Program-made: the position numbers and the translations under genes | Part shown: positions 62,001 through 64,000 of the stretch, piece by piece | Layout: each line of letters begins with the position of its first letter | Position numbering within the stretch: position 1 is the first letter of the stretch | The notes under the pieces: generated by a model | Told to the model about the DNA's origin: nothing | The model's database searches: none | The model's input: only the letters and a program-made list of their open reading frames with translations | NCBI RefSeq assembly: GCF_042242105.1 | Contig: NC_092014.1 | Span: 2,102,374-2,166,373 of the forward strand | DNA length: 64,000 nt | Source: Pempheris klunzingeri | Lineage: Eukaryota; Chordata; Actinopteri; Acropomatiformes; Pempheridae | Direction: 5' to 3'

Positions 62001-63766
62001 AAAGATAAACTCACTCATACAGTTCTCGTATATGTCAGAAATAGTTTCCTTACGAATGTATTTTAGGACATTTGACATAAAAACAAACACTGAAACGCTA
62101 AAAACAAAACACTTGGACGAAGTGTTTTGTAGAAGTAGATTACAGCTACAAGTAACTTGAATGTTTGCTTCACCAGAACGTCACCGCGGTCAGACTGAGC
62201 GTCGGCGACGTCAACGACAACACGCCTGAGTTCAGCTCCGCCAGCTTCGTCGGCAGCGTCCTGCTGAAAGACGCCGAGGAGGGGAAGCTGCTGCTGACGC
62301 TGACCGCCACCGACAGGGACAGCGGGAGCAACTCGCTCATCACCTACAGGTCAGCTCGGCTTGTGTCTCGAAGAATTGATCAATTGATCAGTGTATCAGC
62401 TCAAATGGACTTTTTTTTTTATTCAATTATTTGAAATATAAACAAAGGTCATCGTGGGTGTTACATTTAAAATCTCAACACATTTTTCTCCATACATCAT
62501 GTCATACTATTCTAAACAGAGTGCATACAGAATCCATTTTCCCCCATTTGTTCAGTACGTTTCTCTAACTCAGGTCTTAAAACAAAAGTAAGTCTCTTCA
62601 TACAGTAGATGTCTTTCACTATCCCACGCCACTGGGCCAATGTTGGAGGACCATTTTCAGGTTACAGCTTTCCTGCTACCTGCCAAAAGTATCTTCAATA
62701 AATATTTCTCCTTGTGTAGGAGTGTTTCAGGTATTTTACCAGGATATAGAGTAACAAAAGAATAAACTAACTCCACTCCCATTACTTTGTTTATCTCATT
62801 AGCCACCTCCCCCTAGTATGATTGGATTTTTGGGCAGGCCCAAAAGACATGGCAATGATTCGCCATTGAGGTTCCACATTTTCTCCAACAGAAGCCCCGG
62901 CTGCACGAGCCTGTTTGCAGTGCAGTTATTTTGGGAGTGATAAAGAATCTCACTACATTCTTCCAGCCGAACTCTCTCAACGATCTTGAGTTTGCAGTGG
63001 TTGTTTGAGTCGAGGTTTTGACCCAGAAATGAACCCAGTGTCTGATTACTTAAATTTCCCAGCACACAGCAGGCCTCGTTCAGGTGGTCTGGACAAAAAG
63101 AGTTTAAATATGACACTGAAATGAACTAAAATGTCCTAAATATCTAAGACAAGCTCACTGTAAAATGAATATATATCACCACCACCATGTTTTTTTCTTA
63201 GATTTCATTATTTTTAAAGGCAACAACTTCAACATGTCAGTAGGAAAACTCTCACTCCTCCTGTTATGACATATTTAACTGAAGGTAACCCGCTCCTCTT
63301 CGTCACAGGGCGGTTCATATGTTTAGTCTGATCATTTCAAACCTCTGGACTTGAGCGTCGTGCCGTGTGAAGGTCTTTTTTTACTCTTTAGTAACATGCA
63401 GTGAGTGAATCTCTCCCTCTATGAGGCCGCCTTATATGGTGAGTTCAGGGGCTCATGAACGCTCAGAAAGCTGGCAGGTTTGTGCAGTTTAAAGATAAAG
63501 ATAAAAATAGTTTTTGAAACCTTCAGCTGAGCACTTTTCACGCAGACTCTTAGTACATTTGTAAAATCCTAGCGTGCTACACTAAAGCTGTGCTCTCGCT
63601 CTCTGCTGCTCTAGTTTCTGTGAAGGAAGTTCTCCATATTTGGCCTTGAACGGCGAGACCGGGGCCGTGACCTTGACCTCCGACCTCGCCGACGTCACAG
63701 AGGACACCACGCTGGTGCTGACGGCCATGGCCAAAGACCACGGCAGCCCCCCCCTGAACTCCACAG
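41086..63766 (+). CDS. Large multi-cadherin-repeat surface protein, 5' part (26 exons), continues beyond window
   Basis: Exons: 41086-41167, 43304-43375, 44084-44250, 46027-46074, 46164-46253, 47695-47781, 48654-48761, 48876-48989, 49157-49250, 49355-49473, 51231-51404, 51483-51611, 51887-52042, 53220-53400, 53892-54025, 54152-55102, 55548-55676, 56472-56627, 57800-57980, 58086-58219, 58371-59318, 60638-60763, 61046-61297, 61384-61482, 62177-62349, 63615-63766. Phases agree throughout, giving about 1,685 codons, with the last exon ending in phase 1. A signal peptide is followed by at least 13 cadherin linkers of the DxNDNxP type, plus LDRE/LDYE and AxDxD calcium-binding motifs. Such proteins mediate calcium-dependent adhesion at the cell surface. 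The N-terminal part faintly resembles intestinal cadherin-related proteins (CDHR5-like), and the rest FAT/protocadherin-like proteins; orthology is not settled. The transmembrane and cytoplasmic parts are outside the window. Confidence 0.9.
44306..44345. repeat. (CA)n microsatellite
   Basis: About 20 CA units, 56 bp after the exon 3 donor of the cadherin gene. Confidence 0.95.
44497..44815 (+). mobile_element. tRNA-derived SINE-like repeat with internal deletion
   Basis: Begins GGGGCAGCATGGTGGTGCGG with an A-box-like TGGTTAGCACTG. It continues with GGGTACTCCGGCTTCCTCCC, GTCAGCTGGGATAGGCTCCA and ends GCGGTATAGAAAATGGATGG. The B-box segment present in the 50870-50990 relative is missing here. 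A (CTGT)n tract lies inside at about 44659-44684. Confidence 0.7.
45168..45789. mobile_element. Non-autonomous DNA transposon with terminal inverted repeats, copy 2
   Basis: Inverted copy of 29489-30185, with ends CACTACTCACTAAAGTTAGG and CCTGACTTTTAGTGAGGAGT, lacking about 70 bp of the interior. It lies in the intron before cadherin exon 4. Confidence 0.7.
46027..51404 (+). CDS. Cadherin gene exons 4-11: first cadherin repeats
   Basis: Eight exons of 48-174 nt. Linkers are atypical at first (LNDHSPVF in exon 5, FDNLNPYF in exon 8) and canonical in exon 11 (VNDNHPEF). Exon 9 has PIKAQDGDTGINMTLTYSIS and exon 10 GNFNINPSSGVLSVV plus MDREE, typical strand and calcium-binding motifs. Donors are GTGGGT, GTACGT, GTAATG, GTGAGG, GTGAGT, GTGATC, GTACGG and GTAGAT. 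The GTAATG and GTGATC donors (exons 6 and 9) are weak, so those ends are least certain. Confidence 0.8.
49545..50445. repeat. Dispersed LINE-like repeat region in cadherin intron 10
   Basis: Starts with (GATTA)n and CCTTTATTCATCCCACGGTG, and continues with CAAATCAAAGTTTATTTCTA (a reversed LINE tail). A (TA)n tract lies at about 50006-50043. It ends with GAGGAAGGACCTGCGATGCC ... GTCCACCAGTTTATTTAGTC, a phrase set common in fish non-LTR repeats. No intact reading frame seen. Confidence 0.55.
50870..50990 (+). mobile_element. Degenerate tRNA-derived SINE-like fragment
   Basis: Contains GCACTGTTGCCTCACAGCAA, a B-box-like AGGTTCGAATCCC and GGGATTGGCTCCAGCTCC, the same order as in the element at 44497-44815. 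Confidence 0.55.
51483..55102 (+). CDS. Cadherin gene exons 12-16: repeat module copy 1
   Basis: Five exons of 129, 156, 181, 134 and 951 nt. They begin with GGFVGTLRILPESAPFS, then a LLDENDNSPVF linker exon, then VEAEDPDADANGRITYSIEF, then VEEEQNPGVGILK. The large exon holds three complete linkers (VNDNSPVF, INDNVPKF, VNDNPPEF). This module is repeated as exons 17-21. The 951-nt exon is unusually long next to its neighbours, as if several ancestral exons had fused by intron loss or retroposition. Confidence 0.9.
52217..52681. mobile_element. piggyBac-like MITE with TTAA target duplication
   Basis: TTAA at 52217-52220 and 52678-52681 flank a perfect 21-bp inverted repeat (AGGTGCAGTGTGTAGGATTT plus A, 52221-52241 and 52657-52677). 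The 457-bp body has no transposase. Exact ends with TTAA on both sides are the hallmark of piggyBac-type insertion. It lies in the intron before cadherin exon 14. Confidence 0.8.
55548..59318 (+). CDS. Cadherin gene exons 17-21: repeat module copy 2
   Basis: Five exons of 129, 156, 181, 134 and 948 nt with the same order and phases as exons 12-16. The first four exons are clearly diverged from copy 1 (for example VEAEDQDAGVNGQIKYSIDF). The last exon is almost identical to copy 1 over its 3' 915 nt and differs only at its 5' end (DFLATGELP against TFFALESDPPP). Confidence 0.9.
59720..59759. repeat. Interstitial telomeric repeat (CCCTAA)n
   Basis: Almost seven perfect tandem CCCTAA units (40 bp) in the intron between cadherin exons 21 and 22, shortly after the gene-conversion tract. 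Confidence 0.97.
60001..60170 (-). mobile_element. LINE-tail-like fragment
   Basis: (GAATCA)n followed by ACTTTATTGGCCAAGTTTGT, the reversed 3' end of a common fish non-LTR element. It lies in the intron before cadherin exon 22. Confidence 0.5.
60638..63766 (+). CDS. Cadherin gene exons 22-26: further cadherin repeats, open at window end
   Basis: Exon 22 (126 nt, GGFSAGFFLYTDDTFDINKQ) resembles the opening exon of the two modules. Exon 23 has the YNDNAPQF linker, exon 24 VGRLDREVKDTYELVV, exon 25 VNDNTPEF, and exon 26 LNGETGAVTLTSDL and AKDHGSPPLNSTG. Exon 25 ends in phase 2 and exon 26 in phase 1 (donor ACAG|GTCAGT). The GC-rich exons 23-25 stand out from the AT-rich introns. Confidence 0.88.
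62440..63120 (-). mobile_element. L1-like LINE fragment (ORF2 C-terminal part) in cadherin intron
   Basis: Read on the minus strand with frame changes, the segment gives CHVFWACPKIQSY, GEVANEINKVMGVEL, LYPGKIPETLLHKEKYLLK and LLAGSRKAVT. These are the C-terminal reverse-transcriptase-downstream motifs of L1-clade LINEs. Stops and frameshifts show it is dead. It lies between cadherin exons 25 and 26, antisense to the gene. Confidence 0.75.
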
Positions 63767-63939
63767 GTCAGTCTGACGGCTCCACTGTAACATCAGAAAC
63801 CTACATGCTGCCTGCTGGGGCAACACTTATTTATCCAATTACTCAATTTGTGTTGGAGAATTTAAAAATGAGGATTTTATTGTGGTGGAAGAAGTGTTCA
63901 GATACACGTAAAAGTCCTAAATTCAGATTTTTACTTTAA

Positions 63940-64000
63940 GGGATAGTTTGGATTGTCTGAAGTGTGGTTGTAGGAGGTATTTATCCAGTCAGTGTGTTAC
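63940..64000. repeat. Start of a MITE-like dispersed repeat, cut by window end
   Basis: AAGGGATAGTTTGGATTGTC resembles the terminus of the element at 7319-7903. Confidence 0.4.

Overview
This is eukaryotic DNA from a teleost fish, probably a spiny-rayed (percomorph) species. Genes are split by GT-AG introns. CA/TA microsatellites, Tc1-type transposons, L1-like LINE fragments, tRNA-derived SINE-like pieces and MITEs fill the spaces between exons. No operons, CRISPR arrays, tRNAs or rRNAs were seen.

Layout. (1) 2.3-9.0 kb, minus strand: a complete three-exon commd1 gene (190 aa), whose second intron carries a 1.7-kb minisatellite and several MITEs. A short divergent plus-strand exon (9393-9512) shares its promoter region. 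(2) 11.2-39.2 kb, minus strand: a tandem array of four intact genes and one broken copy encoding secreted proteins with the HAE...PCxxC zinc signature of AID/APOBEC-like deaminases. They best fit the fish 'secreted novel AID/APOBEC-like deaminase' (SNAD) family. I call them A (12.2-13.8 kb), B (19.4-21.7 kb), C (25.2-26.7 kb), P (pseudogene, 31.4-31.7 kb) and D (36.5-38.7 kb). Each intact gene has the same frame: TATA-like promoter with a conserved initiator block, a 5' UTR exon with a conserved donor, a signal-peptide exon ending in phase 2, a large deaminase exon, and a conserved ATTAAA polyadenylation block. (3) 41.1 kb to the window end, plus strand: the first 26 exons (about 1,685 codons) of a very large cadherin-repeat surface protein, which continues past the window.

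Most notable is the diversification in the deaminase array. A has lost the catalytic His and Glu but keeps the Cys pair, and has a tail of six 18-residue Lys/Arg-rich repeats. B keeps the full active-site signature, has two basic repeats, and ends in a cysteine-rich hydrophobic segment suggesting membrane or GPI anchoring. B and D share an in-frame microexon (27 or 36 nt) and a 49-residue insert just before the active-site helix; A and C lack both. In the cadherin gene, a five-exon module is tandemly duplicated with identical exon lengths. Only the large last exon (about 950 bp) is nearly identical between copies, which suggests recent gene conversion.

Exon structures were assembled by eye from open frames, splice consensus and phase, with no transcript evidence. 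Family names come from recalled protein families, not from a database search.
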